A stretch of 38,114 nt of DNA. It comes from Lacrimispora sp. (GTDB lineage: Bacteria; Bacillota; Clostridia; Lachnospirales; Lachnospiraceae). Positions 24,631-32,774 of the stretch are shown here, in pieces. Position numbers and translations under genes: made by a program. Location of the stretch: assembly GCA_029256305.1 (NCBI GenBank), contig JAQSYE010000006.1:1-38114 (forward strand), written 5' to 3'. The notes under the pieces were generated by a model. The model made no database searches. It saw only the letters and a program-made list of their open reading frames with translations, and was not told the DNA's origin. Within the stretch, counting starts at the first letter, position 1. Each line of letters begins with the position of its first letter.

Positions 24631-25551
24631 ATGACAGGATATTATGCCGGACTGGATGTGGGCGGAACCAATGGACGTTTAAAGGTCTGTGACCCCGCAG
24701 GTAACGTGCTGGGAGAATTTACAGCACCTGGCTGCAGCCTCAATACAGACGGAGCAGAAAAAAGCAGGCTGCGTTACAGGGAACTGGTAATTCCGGCTCT
24801 AAAAGAGATGAATCTGGATCCTGGCGGCTGTCTGGGAATCTGTGTGGCAGCAAGCGGAATTGATTTTCCGGTCCATGAACATGATTGCAGATCCTTTTTT
24901 GAAGAAATGGGATTTTTCCCTGACAGGCTGATGATAATCAATGACTGTGAAGTATTCCTTTATCTGACGGAAATGCCGGCACTTGTAATAATATCCGGCA
25001 CCGGTTCCGTATGCTTTGGAAGAGATGAAAACGGGATCATACACAGAACGGGCGGCTTTAATCACATAGTAAGCGATGAAGGCAGCGGTTTTGATCTGGG
25101 ATTAAAGGTTTTGAGGGCAGTGGGCAATGAACTATCCGGGCGGGGAAAGAATCCCATTCTAACACCTCTTTTTATAAAATCAACCGGAATTGATACATTG
25201 GGAAAAATAGATGATTATATCAATGCCAATCTTATGGAGAAGTCCCAGATCGCCAGATTTTCCCTTCTTGCCTATCAGGCAGCCATGTTGGGAGACGAGA
25301 CAGCCATAGTTATCCACCGGGAATGCGCAGATGCCCTATGGGGGCTGATCCGTGATACAGCAGCTAAAATGAAAGCAGGCGGATTTGACCTCTGTTACTG
25401 GGGAAGTCTTCTGGTGAAGAACGATATTCTGCGGGAGATGGTGGAAGAAAAAGTAAACGTAGGGTTGCCGGGTGTGAGAACTTCCATACCCCGGATTACA
25501 GCTCTTGATGCGGCACTTCAGGCTGCGGGGAAATTACGTCACATGCCTTGA
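24631..25551 (+). CDS. BadF/BadG/BcrA/BcrD-type ATPase, N-acetylglucosamine-kinase-like
   Basis: A 306-residue ASKHA-fold kinase: phosphate-1 motif GLDVGGTNGRLKV (residues 7-19), NDCE near 104-107, the phosphate-2/adenosine SGTGSVCFGRD (122-132), and GGFNHIVSDEGSGFDLG (141-157), the last being the hallmark of eukaryotic-type NAG kinases and bacterial BadF-family sugar kinases. The cysteine cluster of activator ATPases for dehydratases is absent, so a sugar kinase is the better call; the sugar is unknown. The ATG at 24631, with GGAAGGAG nine bases upstream, is preferred over an earlier in-frame ATG inside the preceding gene. It closes the three-gene operon and is followed by a terminator. Confidence 0.85.
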   Translation: MTGYYAGLDVGGTNGRLKVCDPAGNVLGEFTAPGCSLNTDGAEKSRLRYRELVIPALKEMNLDPGGCLGICVAASGIDFPVHEHDCRSFFEEMGFFPDRLMIINDCEVFLYLTEMPALVIISGTGSVCFGRDENGIIHRTGGFNHIVSDEGSGFDLGLKVLRAVGNELSGRGKNPILTPLFIKSTGIDTLGKIDDYINANLMEKSQIARFSLLAYQAAMLGDETAIVIHRECADALWGLIRDTAAKMKAGGFDLCYWGSLLVKNDILREMVEEKVNVGLPGVRTSIPRITALDAALQAAGKLRHMP

Positions 25552-25600
25552 AAAATCGGATTTTAGTATAAATACAATATTTATAGGTAAAAATAGGAAA

Positions 25601-25631
25601 AAGAGAGGGCAATGCCCTCTCTTCTTTTATT
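25601..25631 (+). terminator. Intrinsic terminator after the three-gene cassette
   Basis: AAGAGAGGGC (25601-25610) pairs perfectly with GCCCTCTCTT (25614-25623) with a three-base loop, followed by a T-rich tail. Confidence 0.9.
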
Positions 25632-25679
25632 AAAATTAGAAAAATGTCGAAAAATATTTGTGCAAATTGTACCTTTTGC

Positions 25680-25708
25680 TTGCAATTATAAGACATTTTT
25701 AGTAAAAT
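25680..25708 (+). promoter_or_regulatory. Sigma-A-like promoter for the EF-G-like gene
   Basis: TTGCAA (25680-25685) and TAAAAT (25703-25708) are 17 bases apart, about 40 bases before the start codon. Confidence 0.55.
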
Positions 25709-25747
25709 ATTGTTATAAGACTTAAATACCGAACAGGAGGAATGCTT

Positions 25748-27850
25748 ATGAACGTGTATGGAACCAAACAAATCCGTAACGTCGCCTTACTTGGGCACGG
25801 GGGCGCCGGAAAAACTACCCTTGCTGAAGCAATGGCGTTAGTGACCGGAGCCATCAGCAGAATGGGAAAAGTTACCGATGGCAATACCATCAGCGATTAT
25901 GACAAAGAAGAGATTAAGAGACAGTTCTCCATCTCCACTTCCCTGATTCCGTTGGAATATGAAGGAGAGGATGGACCGATCAAGATTAACTTACTTGATA
26001 CTCCCGGTTATTTTGATTTTGTTGGTGAGGTAGAAGAGGCAATTAGTGTAGCAGATGCTGCTGTTATCGTAGTAAACTGCAAGGCAGGAATTGAAGTTGG
26101 TACGTTAAAGGCATGGGAGCTCTGTGAAAAGTACAAGCTTCCCAGACTATTTTTTGTAACTAATATGGATGATGATCAGGCCAGCTTTCGTGAACTGCTT
26201 ATAAAGCTGGAAAAAGAATTCGGAAGAAAGATAGCTCCGTTCCACCTTCCTATCAGAGAGAATGAAAAGTTCGTAGGATTTGTGAATGTGGTGAAAATGG
26301 CTGGGCGGCGCTTCACCGTTAACAGTGATTATGTTGAATGTGAGATTCCTGATTATAGCCAGAAGAATTTAGGAATTGCCAGAGAAGCTTTGATGGAAGC
26401 GGTTGCTGAAATCAGCGAGGAATACATGGAACGGTATTTCTCAGGCGATGAATTTTCTCTGGAAGAGATTTCTTCTGCACTTCGGGAACATGTAATACAG
26501 GGGAATATAGTTCCGGTCATGCTTGGTTCCGGAATCAATGCCCAGGGTGTCAAGATGGTTTTGCAGGCAATTGACAAGTATTTTCCATCACCGGAGCGTT
26601 ATGAATGCATCGGTGTGGATGTTTCCACCGGAGAGCGGTTTACTGCCAGATACAACGACAATGTATCGTTATCAGCCCGTGTATTTAAGACAATCTTAGA
26701 TCCCTTTATCGGCAAGTATTCCCTGTTAAAAATCTGTACGGGAACACTGAAAGCGGATTCGGCAATCTATAATGTGAATAAAGATACGGAAGAGAAAAGC
26801 GGAAAACTCTATCTCCTGAGAGGAAAAGATGCCATAGAAGTACCGGAATTAAGAGCTGGAGATATCGGTGCAGTATCCAAGTTGAACGTGACACAGACCG
26901 GTGATACCATAGCCCTTCGTTCCGCACCTATTGTATATCATAAGCCTGAGATCTCCACTCCTTATACGTATATGCGGTACAAGACGAAAACAAAAGGTGA
27001 CGATGATAAGGTTTCCAATGCACTCGCCAAATTAACGGAAGAGGATTGGACGTTAAAGGCAGTATCTGATACGGAGAACCGGCAGTCCCTCCTGTATGCA
27101 ATTGGTGATCAGCAGCTGGAAGTAGTGGTCAGTAAGCTGTTAAACCGCTATAAGGTTGAGATCGAATTAAGCAAACCTAAATTTGCATTCCGCGAGACCA
27201 TCCGCAAAAAAGTGGAGGTCCCGGGAAGATATAAGAAACAGTCCGGCGGTCATGGTCAGTTTGGTGATGTAAAGATGACCTTTGAGCCTTCCGGTGATTT
27301 AGAAGCTCCCTATGTTTTTGAAGAATCCGTGTTTGGTGGCGCCGTTCCGAGAAATTATTTCCCGGCAGTGGAAAAAGGAATTGCAGAGTGTGTCTTAAAA
27401 GGCCCGCTTGCCGCCTATCCAGTTGTGGGAATCAAGGCGACGCTGATCGATGGCTCCTATCACCCGGTGGACTCCTCTGAGCTTGCATTTAAGATGGCGG
27501 CAACGCTTGCCTTTAAAAAAGGCTTTATGGAGGCCAATCCGGTACTTTTGGAACCGATTGCATCATTAAAGGTCACAGTGCCGGATAAATTTACCGGAGA
27601 TGTTATGGGAGATTTAAACCGGAGAAGAGGACGTGTTTTGGGTATGAACTCCAATCATCATGGAAAGCAGATCATTGAGGCTGATATTCCTATGTCCGAG
27701 TTATTCGGCTATAATACAGACCTCCGTTCCATGACTGGAGGGATTGGTACCTTTGAATATGAGTTCAGCCGTTATGAACTGGCTCCCGGAGATGTGCAGA
27801 AGAAAGAGGTAGAGGAACGGGCAGCCAAGGTTGATCGTATGGAGGCTTAA
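25748..27850 (+). CDS. EF-G-like translation factor GTPase (divergent, FusA2-type)
   Basis: A 700-residue protein with the full EF-G layout: GTP domain (about 1-280), domain II (about 300-380), and domains III-V with GGHGQFGDVKMTFEP and YHPVDSSELAFKMAATLAF. The P-loop GHGGAGKT (16-23) is intact, but G3 reads DTPGYFDF (84-91), with Tyr where EF-G has the catalytic His, and the guanine-specificity motif NKMD is TNMD (138-141). This places it with the second EF-G-like proteins rather than the canonical translocase FusA; related proteins in other bacteria are reported to lack ribosome-stimulated GTPase activity. The ATG at 25748 is chosen because AGGAGG is seven bases before it; the ATG at 25742 is too close. 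It is monocistronic, with its own promoter and terminator. Confidence 0.92.
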   Translation: MNVYGTKQIRNVALLGHGGAGKTTLAEAMALVTGAISRMGKVTDGNTISDYDKEEIKRQFSISTSLIPLEYEGEDGPIKINLLDTPGYFDFVGEVEEAISVADAAVIVVNCKAGIEVGTLKAWELCEKYKLPRLFFVTNMDDDQASFRELLIKLEKEFGRKIAPFHLPIRENEKFVGFVNVVKMAGRRFTVNSDYVECEIPDYSQKNLGIAREALMEAVAEISEEYMERYFSGDEFSLEEISSALREHVIQGNIVPVMLGSGINAQGVKMVLQAIDKYFPSPERYECIGVDVSTGERFTARYNDNVSLSARVFKTILDPFIGKYSLLKICTGTLKADSAIYNVNKDTEEKSGKLYLLRGKDAIEVPELRAGDIGAVSKLNVTQTGDTIALRSAPIVYHKPEISTPYTYMRYKTKTKGDDDKVSNALAKLTEEDWTLKAVSDTENRQSLLYAIGDQQLEVVVSKLLNRYKVEIELSKPKFAFRETIRKKVEVPGRYKKQSGGHGQFGDVKMTFEPSGDLEAPYVFEESVFGGAVPRNYFPAVEKGIAECVLKGPLAAYPVVGIKATLIDGSYHPVDSSELAFKMAATLAFKKGFMEANPVLLEPIASLKVTVPDKFTGDVMGDLNRRRGRVLGMNSNHHGKQIIEADIPMSELFGYNTDLRSMTGGIGTFEYEFSRYELAPGDVQKKEVEERAAKVDRMEA

Positions 27851-27863
27851 CAATAATAATCCT

Positions 27864-27899
27864 GGCGGATCCAATGCATGAATGGATCCGCCCTTTTCA
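27864..27899 (+). terminator. Intrinsic terminator after the EF-G-like gene
   Basis: GGCGGATCCA (27864-27873) pairs with TGGATCCGCC (27883-27892), followed by CTTTTCAT. Confidence 0.88.
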
Positions 27900-27992
27900 T
27901 AATCAGGATTCAAATGGAAGTATCTGGAAGAATTGCGCAATGAATGAATCTATGTTAAACTGGTATCAATTCATCAGGAGGTAATAGTTTTA

Positions 27993-28907
27993 GTGGAAGA
28001 GACAAGGGCCGCAAGAAAAGTATTTGGAAGAATAGGGCTGGGATATACCGGTTTTCTCAGTGCGTCAATTGTTCTGCAGATTGTTTTGAGAATTATGATT
28101 TATGTAGTCAGTCAGGAAAGATTTATGAATTTGCCCCGGGGATGGTATTTGTTTACTGTTTCTCTGGCAAATTACGCGGCAGGAGGACTGGTCTTATTTC
28201 TGATTATTAAGAATATACCTGTCACCCACAAGCCGGTAAGCCAGAGAGCGGAGAAAAAGCTTCTGATTTGTTCTTTTTTTATCTGTATCAGCGCATTGAT
28301 TGCCGGTAATTTATTGGGGCAGCTTCTTATGAGCCTCATTAGCGCGTTGGAAGGAAAGCCCATGATTAATCCGGTTGCAGAAGTACTGAAAGGACTGAGT
28401 ACAGGAACTATCTTTGCAATTATGGTTGTTATGGCGCCTGTCTGTGAAGAATTTCTATTTCGCAGACTCTTAATTGACCGGATCCGCAGATATGGGGATA
28501 AGGCCGCTATTTTGGTATCTGCCGTCATCTTTGGATTGTGTCATGGGAATTTTTATCAATTCTTCTACGCATTTGGAATTGGTCTTGTCTTTGGTTATAT
28601 TTATACCAGGACAGGAAGAATTCGCTACACCATTCTGTTTCATATAATCATTAACTTCCTTGGATCAGTGGCAGCGATCTACATTCAGAATTCCACTGCC
28701 CTTGCAATTGTCTATGCATTGCTTTTGTATGGGTCTATGATTGCTGGGATTGTGTTGTTTTTTGTCACGAGGAAAGACTGGATCTTCTGGCAGGGTGACG
28801 AAGCAATATGGGGCAGAGGAGCAGGTAAAATCCTGTTTTTGAATGTTGGCATGGTTTTATTTTTTGTATTGTCTGCCATTTCCTTTGTTGTCGCGGAGTT
28901 TTCATAA
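27993..28907 (+). CDS. CPBP family intramembrane metalloprotease (CAAX protease-like)
   Basis: A 304-residue protein with about eight transmembrane segments and the two main CPBP/Abi motifs: CEEFLFRRLLIDRI (Glu152-Glu153, Arg157) and LCHGNFYQFFYAF (His184), plus a later FHIIINFLGS. The glutamates and histidines bind a metal within the membrane; bacterial members act in protein maturation or bacteriocin self-protection, but the substrate here is unknown. The start is a GTG with AGGAGG 11 bases upstream, slightly long spacing. It is a single gene between the EF-G-like gene and the leuS T-box. Confidence 0.9.
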   Translation: MEETRAARKVFGRIGLGYTGFLSASIVLQIVLRIMIYVVSQERFMNLPRGWYLFTVSLANYAAGGLVLFLIIKNIPVTHKPVSQRAEKKLLICSFFICISALIAGNLLGQLLMSLISALEGKPMINPVAEVLKGLSTGTIFAIMVVMAPVCEEFLFRRLLIDRIRRYGDKAAILVSAVIFGLCHGNFYQFFYAFGIGLVFGYIYTRTGRIRYTILFHIIINFLGSVAAIYIQNSTALAIVYALLLYGSMIAGIVLFFVTRKDWIFWQGDEAIWGRGAGKILFLNVGMVLFFVLSAISFVVAEFS

Positions 28908-28914
28908 AATCGGG

Positions 28915-28943
28915 TTGACACATCGGGGCAACTATGTTACATT
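28915..28943 (+). promoter_or_regulatory. Sigma-A promoter for leuS
   Basis: A perfect TTGACA (28915-28920) is 17 bases from TACATT (28938-28943, 4/6), directly after the CPBP stop codon and before the T-box leader. Confidence 0.65.
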
Positions 28944-28949
28944 TACAGT

Positions 28950-29185
28950 TAGCAAAAATACTGTGATTAGGAGTAGTAAGCATTCTGAAACATTCAGAGA
29001 GCCGGCGGTTGGTGAAAGCCGGTTGGGGAAGATTGCTGAACTGGCCTTTGAGTAGCATACTGAAGAAAGCTGTAGCTTTTGTGTAGGTATAGCCGGAATC
29101 CCGACCGTTACAGCGGGCGGACAGGAGAGTCTGTCCGGTTGAGCGCATACATTTTGTATGAAATAGAGTGGTACCACGCGGTAGA
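28950..29185 (+). promoter_or_regulatory. T-box leader of leuS
   Basis: The plus-strand leader has AGUAGUAAGC, CAGAGAGCCGG, GGUUGGUG, CCUUUGAGUAGC, GCCGGAAUCCCGACCGUUA and the T-box core GAGUGGUACCACGCGG (29166-29181). Being in front of leuS it should sense uncharged tRNA-Leu. The specifier is not certain: CUG at 29060-29062 followed by A is my first choice, and UUG at 29079-29081 is an alternative. Confidence 0.9.
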
Positions 29186-29189
29186 TACT

Positions 29190-29232
29190 GCGTCTCTATA
29201 GCCGTTTAATTACGGGTGGAGGCGCTTTTTTT
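29190..29232 (+). terminator. T-box-controlled terminator before leuS
   Basis: GCGTCTC (29190-29196) pairs with GAGGCGC (29219-29225), with an inner CCGT/ACGG stem, followed by seven Ts. It ends 50 bases before the leuS start codon. Confidence 0.9.
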
Positions 29233-29282
29233 ATGCAATCAGGATCAAATTACCGTGACCGTTGAAAAGGAGGAATATTGTT

Positions 29283-31697
29283 ATGGCATCATCTTATAAC
29301 CACAGTGCGATTGAAAAAAAATGGCATGAGAATTGGAAGAAGAATCCCATCAATGTTGACGATGGAAAAAAACCAAAATATTATTGTCTGGATATGTTCC
29401 CATATCCGTCTGGTAGCGGCCTTCATGTAGGCCATTGGAGAGGTTATGTAATCTCTGACGTTTGGAGTCGTTATCAGATTTTAAAGGGACATTATGTTAT
29501 TCACCCCATGGGCTGGGATGCGTTTGGTCTTCCAGCAGAGAATTATGCAATTAAGATGGGTGTTCATCCGGCAAAATCCACGGCTGAGAATGTAAGTAAC
29601 ATTAAAAGGCAGATTGATGAGATTGCTGCTGTTTATGACTGGGATATGGAAGTCAATACCACAGATCCAGAATTTTATAAGTGGACTCAGTGGATTTTTG
29701 TCCAGATGTTTAAGAAGGGTCTTGCTTATGAGAAGGAATTCCCCATTAACTGGTGTCCTTCCTGTAAAACAGGTCTTGCCAATGAAGAAGTGGTTAACGG
29801 CTGCTGTGAGCGCTGCGGTACCACAGTAACCAAGAAGAATTTAAGACAGTGGATGTTAAAAATCACTGCTTATGCAGACCGTCTTTTAAATGACTTGGAT
29901 AAGCTTGACTGGCCGGAAAAAGTGAAGAAGATGCAGACTGACTGGATCGGAAAATCTTACGGTGCAGAAGTAGATTTTAAAGTTGAGGGACAGGAAGAAG
30001 CCATTACGGTTTATACTACAAGACCTGATACATTATATGGTGCAACCTTTATGGTACTTGCTCCGGAGCATGCGCTTGCGTCATCTCTTTCAATAGAGGA
30101 GACAAAAGCAGCGGTAGATCAGTATATCTACGATGCATCCATGAAATCTAACGTTGACCGTTTACAGGACAAAGAAAAAACCGGTGTATTTACCGGCAGT
30201 TACGCGATTAATCCGTTAAGCGGTGCGAAGGTTCCGATCTGGATTTCCGATTACGTTCTGGGTGACTACGGTACAGGTGCAATCATGTGTGTTCCGGCTC
30301 ACGATGATAGAGACTTTGAATTTGCAACGAAATTTAATATTCCAATCATTCAGGTAATCGCAAAAGACGGCATAGAAATTGAAAACATGACTGAGGCCTA
30401 TACAGAGGCTAACGGAACCATGATCAATTCCGGCGAATGGAACGGCATGGAATCATCAGTTCTTAAAAAAGAAGCGCCTGCCATGATTGAAACAAGAGGT
30501 CTTGGAAAGAAAACGGAGAACTTTAAACTTCGTGACTGGGTATTTTCCAGACAGCGTTACTGGGGAGAGCCGATTCCGATTATTCACTGTCCTCACTGCG
30601 GCAATGTTCCGGTACCGGAAGACCAGCTTCCTCTTAGACTTCCAGAAGTAGAAAGCTATCAGCCTACTGGTACAGGTGAATCCCCTCTGGCTGATATCGA
30701 CGAGTGGGTAAACACTACCTGTCCCGAATGCGGTGCGGCTGCAAAGAGAGAGACAAATACCATGCCTCAGTGGGCAGGATCGTCCTGGTATTTCCTTCGT
30801 TACGTAGACAGCCACAATGATAAAGAACTGGTATCCAGAGATAAGGCAGATAAATATCTTCCGGTTGATATGTATATCGGCGGTGTGGAACATGCGGTTC
30901 TTCATCTTCTTTATTCCCGTTTCTACACCAAGTTCTTATCTGACATCGGAGTAGTGGATTTTGATGAGCCATTTACCAAGCTGTTTAACCAGGGAATGAT
31001 TACTGGTAAAAACGGAATCAAGATGAGCAAATCAAAGGGCAATGTCGTATCACCTGACGAGCTTGTTCAGGATTATGGATGTGACTCTCTCCGTATGTAT
31101 GAGCTCTTTGTAGGACCGCCAGAGTTAGATGCAGAGTGGGATGACAGAGGAATCGAAGGCGTCAGCCGTTTCTTAAACCGTTTTTATAATCTGGTATCGG
31201 ATAATTGCGCTAAGGATGTAGAAGCGACAAGGGATATGATCCGTCTTCGTAACAAACTGGTATTTGACATTGAACAGCGTTTCAACCAGTTTAACTTAAA
31301 TACAGTGATATCCGGCTTTATGGAATATAACAACAAGTTGATCGAGCTTGCAAAAACAGCTGGCGGCATTGACAAAGAGACGTTAAAAACCTTTGTAATT
31401 CTTCTCGCTCCATTTGCACCTCATATTGGCGAGGAACTGTGGCAGCAGCTTGGCGGAACAGATTCTGTGTTCCATGCTACATGGCCAGAGTGGAATGAAG
31501 AAGCCATGAAAGAGGATGAAATCGAAGTGGCTGTTCAGGTAAATGGAAAAACAAGAGCTGTGGTAAAGCTTCCGGCAGATGTTTCAAAGGAAGATGCAAT
31601 TGAAGCAGGGAAAGCATTGATTCCAGATAAGATTACCGGAACTATTGTGAAGGAAATTTATGTTCCTGGAAGAATTATAAATATTGTTTGCAAATAG
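29283..31697 (+). CDS. leuS: Leucyl-tRNA synthetase
   Basis: This 804-residue class I synthetase charges tRNA-Leu (EC 6.1.1.4). The HIGH-type motif is LHVGHW (HVGH at 48-51) and KMSKS is at 580-584. Zinc-type cysteine pairs occur in CPSCKTGL and CCERCG and again in CPHCGNVP and CPECGAAA, and the CP1 editing domain contains TTRPDTLYGATF. The C-terminal anticodon and tail regions are complete (AVQVNGKTRAVVKLPAD). The correct start is the ATG at 29283, nine bases after AAAGGAGG; an in-frame TTG at 29262 lies upstream of, and reads through, that site. Expression is under the T-box just upstream. Confidence 0.98.
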   Translation: MASSYNHSAIEKKWHENWKKNPINVDDGKKPKYYCLDMFPYPSGSGLHVGHWRGYVISDVWSRYQILKGHYVIHPMGWDAFGLPAENYAIKMGVHPAKSTAENVSNIKRQIDEIAAVYDWDMEVNTTDPEFYKWTQWIFVQMFKKGLAYEKEFPINWCPSCKTGLANEEVVNGCCERCGTTVTKKNLRQWMLKITAYADRLLNDLDKLDWPEKVKKMQTDWIGKSYGAEVDFKVEGQEEAITVYTTRPDTLYGATFMVLAPEHALASSLSIEETKAAVDQYIYDASMKSNVDRLQDKEKTGVFTGSYAINPLSGAKVPIWISDYVLGDYGTGAIMCVPAHDDRDFEFATKFNIPIIQVIAKDGIEIENMTEAYTEANGTMINSGEWNGMESSVLKKEAPAMIETRGLGKKTENFKLRDWVFSRQRYWGEPIPIIHCPHCGNVPVPEDQLPLRLPEVESYQPTGTGESPLADIDEWVNTTCPECGAAAKRETNTMPQWAGSSWYFLRYVDSHNDKELVSRDKADKYLPVDMYIGGVEHAVLHLLYSRFYTKFLSDIGVVDFDEPFTKLFNQGMITGKNGIKMSKSKGNVVSPDELVQDYGCDSLRMYELFVGPPELDAEWDDRGIEGVSRFLNRFYNLVSDNCAKDVEATRDMIRLRNKLVFDIEQRFNQFNLNTVISGFMEYNNKLIELAKTAGGIDKETLKTFVILLAPFAPHIGEELWQQLGGTDSVFHATWPEWNEEAMKEDEIEVAVQVNGKTRAVVKLPADVSKEDAIEAGKALIPDKITGTIVKEIYVPGRIINIVCK

Positions 31698-31711
31698 ATC
31701 CATTTTATAAC

Positions 31712-31773
31712 GAAAGAAGGACATTATGTTAGCCCCCCCGTCAGGAGGTACCTATAATGTCCTTTCTTTTTTA
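31712..31773. terminator. Bidirectional terminator between leuS and a small hypothetical gene
   Basis: AAGGACATTAT (31717-31727) pairs with ATAATGTCCTT (31754-31764); the large loop contains CCCCCCC. A-rich and T-rich flanks serve both strands. Confidence 0.8.
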
Positions 31774-31779
31774 TATCAT

Positions 31780-32070
31780 TTATTTCTTTCCATTTCGTTT
31801 CATCATATTTTTTGAAAGCATACGAAGGGTTTCTACCCGCTGTCGTTCGCTTGGATTCATATTGGCGCCGAGAATAGAGATAAGAAGATCCGTCTCATCA
31901 TCGTTAAATTGTATGCCTTTCTGACTGGCTTCTGCGTTCAAACTCATAAGAGTTTGGAAAAGCTGGTCTTTTGGAGCGGACTCAGCCCGCTTTGCAAATT
32001 CGGTCAGCATGGATAGTTTCTGGGGATTCATATTTCTTAACCGTGGGTCCTGTTTCCAATTGGAATTCAT
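31780..32070 (-). CDS. Small protein of unknown function with C-terminal PxxRQ module
   Basis: A 96-residue, helical, charged protein without membrane segment or signal. The N-terminus NWKQDPRLRNMNPQKLSMLTEF and the C-terminal NPSERQRVETLRML (71-84) are the notable parts. The C-terminal piece resembles MPPEQQSRLETMQLMM in the gene next upstream, suggesting that the two share a module. I do not recognise a named family. It lies 60 bases after that gene on the same strand and likely shares its transcript; AAAGGAAG precedes the ATG. Confidence 0.75.
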   Translation of the reverse strand: MNSNWKQDPRLRNMNPQKLSMLTEFAKRAESAPKDQLFQTLMSLNAEASQKGIQFNDDETDLLISILGANMNPSERQRVETLRMLSKNMMKRNGKK

Positions 32071-32130
32071 AAGTTGATACGCTTCCTTTCCTGTGAATAT
32101 GTAAAGAACGGGATGGGGGACAGTGACACT

Positions 32131-32700
32131 TTAATTCATCTGCTGCATGGCTGACATCATAAGCTGCATGGTTTCCAGACGTGACTGCTGCTCCGGCGGC
32201 ATGAAATTCTTTAGCTGATCAAAGGGCATCTTGCCAAATGGGGTACTTTGGCGGTGAGAATTATTGGAACGGTTCTGTCCGTCAGATTGAGCCTGGTTCT
32301 GTGACTGAAATTGTTGTTGTGCCTGTGCCTGCAACGGGATCGTGGAACTGGGAACAGCATCCGTATAAGCATTTGCCATGTTAAATCCCTGAAAAACATT
32401 AATAAATAAGTCAATTAAGTCCTGCTCTGAAGGATTGGCAAAGGGCTTGATGGTGTTTAACATCTCCAGGGGGGAGGCAGACCGTTCCTTTTCGCCGGCA
32501 GAACAGATTCCCATAGCTGCCACTTCTCCATCTTCAAATAAGTTTATGGTACGCTGTAGCTCGTTGAATTTAACAAAGGTGGAGATAAGACGTTGCTGTG
32601 GGGCATTCATATAAGGCAGGGCGGCTTTCATCATATCAAGATGATTATCCCCGATACGAGAGTCTAATTCATTTGCGTGGACGTTTTGTTCATTATTCAT
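32131..32700 (-). CDS. Gln/Met-rich protein of unknown function with repeated P-x-x-Q helical modules
   Basis: A 189-residue protein with three similar helical segments: MMKAALPYMNAPQQRLIS (23-40), MLNTIKPFANPSEQDLID (80-97) and LKNFMPPEQQSRLETM (163-178). Between the second and third is a low-complexity linker rich in Gln, Ser and Asn (about 120-152). There is no signal peptide, membrane helix or cysteine motif. Function unknown; the repeated pattern of a hydrophobic helix, P-x-[EQ]-Q and a second helix suggests a protein-protein interaction scaffold. The ribosome binding site is weak (AAGGAT). It is divergent from a 50-residue gene, with a 22-bp palindrome between them. Confidence 0.75.
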   Translation of the reverse strand: MNNEQNVHANELDSRIGDNHLDMMKAALPYMNAPQQRLISTFVKFNELQRTINLFEDGEVAAMGICSAGEKERSASPLEMLNTIKPFANPSEQDLIDLFINVFQGFNMANAYTDAVPSSTIPLQAQAQQQFQSQNQAQSDGQNRSNNSHRQSTPFGKMPFDQLKNFMPPEQQSRLETMQLMMSAMQQMN

Positions 32701-32724
32701 TGCAAGGGATCCTTACTTTTCTTG

Positions 32725-32753
32725 TTGACAATATATGCGGCCGCATATATTAG
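32725..32753 (+). promoter_or_regulatory. Promoter of the 50-residue gene
   Basis: A perfect TTGACA (32725-32730) and TATTAG (32748-32753, weak -10) are 17 bases apart. The spacer is almost entirely occupied by a perfect palindrome. Confidence 0.5.
32730..32751. repeat. 22-bp perfect palindrome in a divergent promoter region
   Basis: The 22 bases are fully self-complementary and centred on GCGGCCGC with ATATAT-type arms. It spans the gap between the -35 and -10 boxes of the plus-strand promoter, a place where activators of MerR type or repressors bind, and lies 30 bases before the divergent gene. Confidence 0.8.
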
Positions 32754-32774
32754 TATTACAGGAGAGTGATTTAT

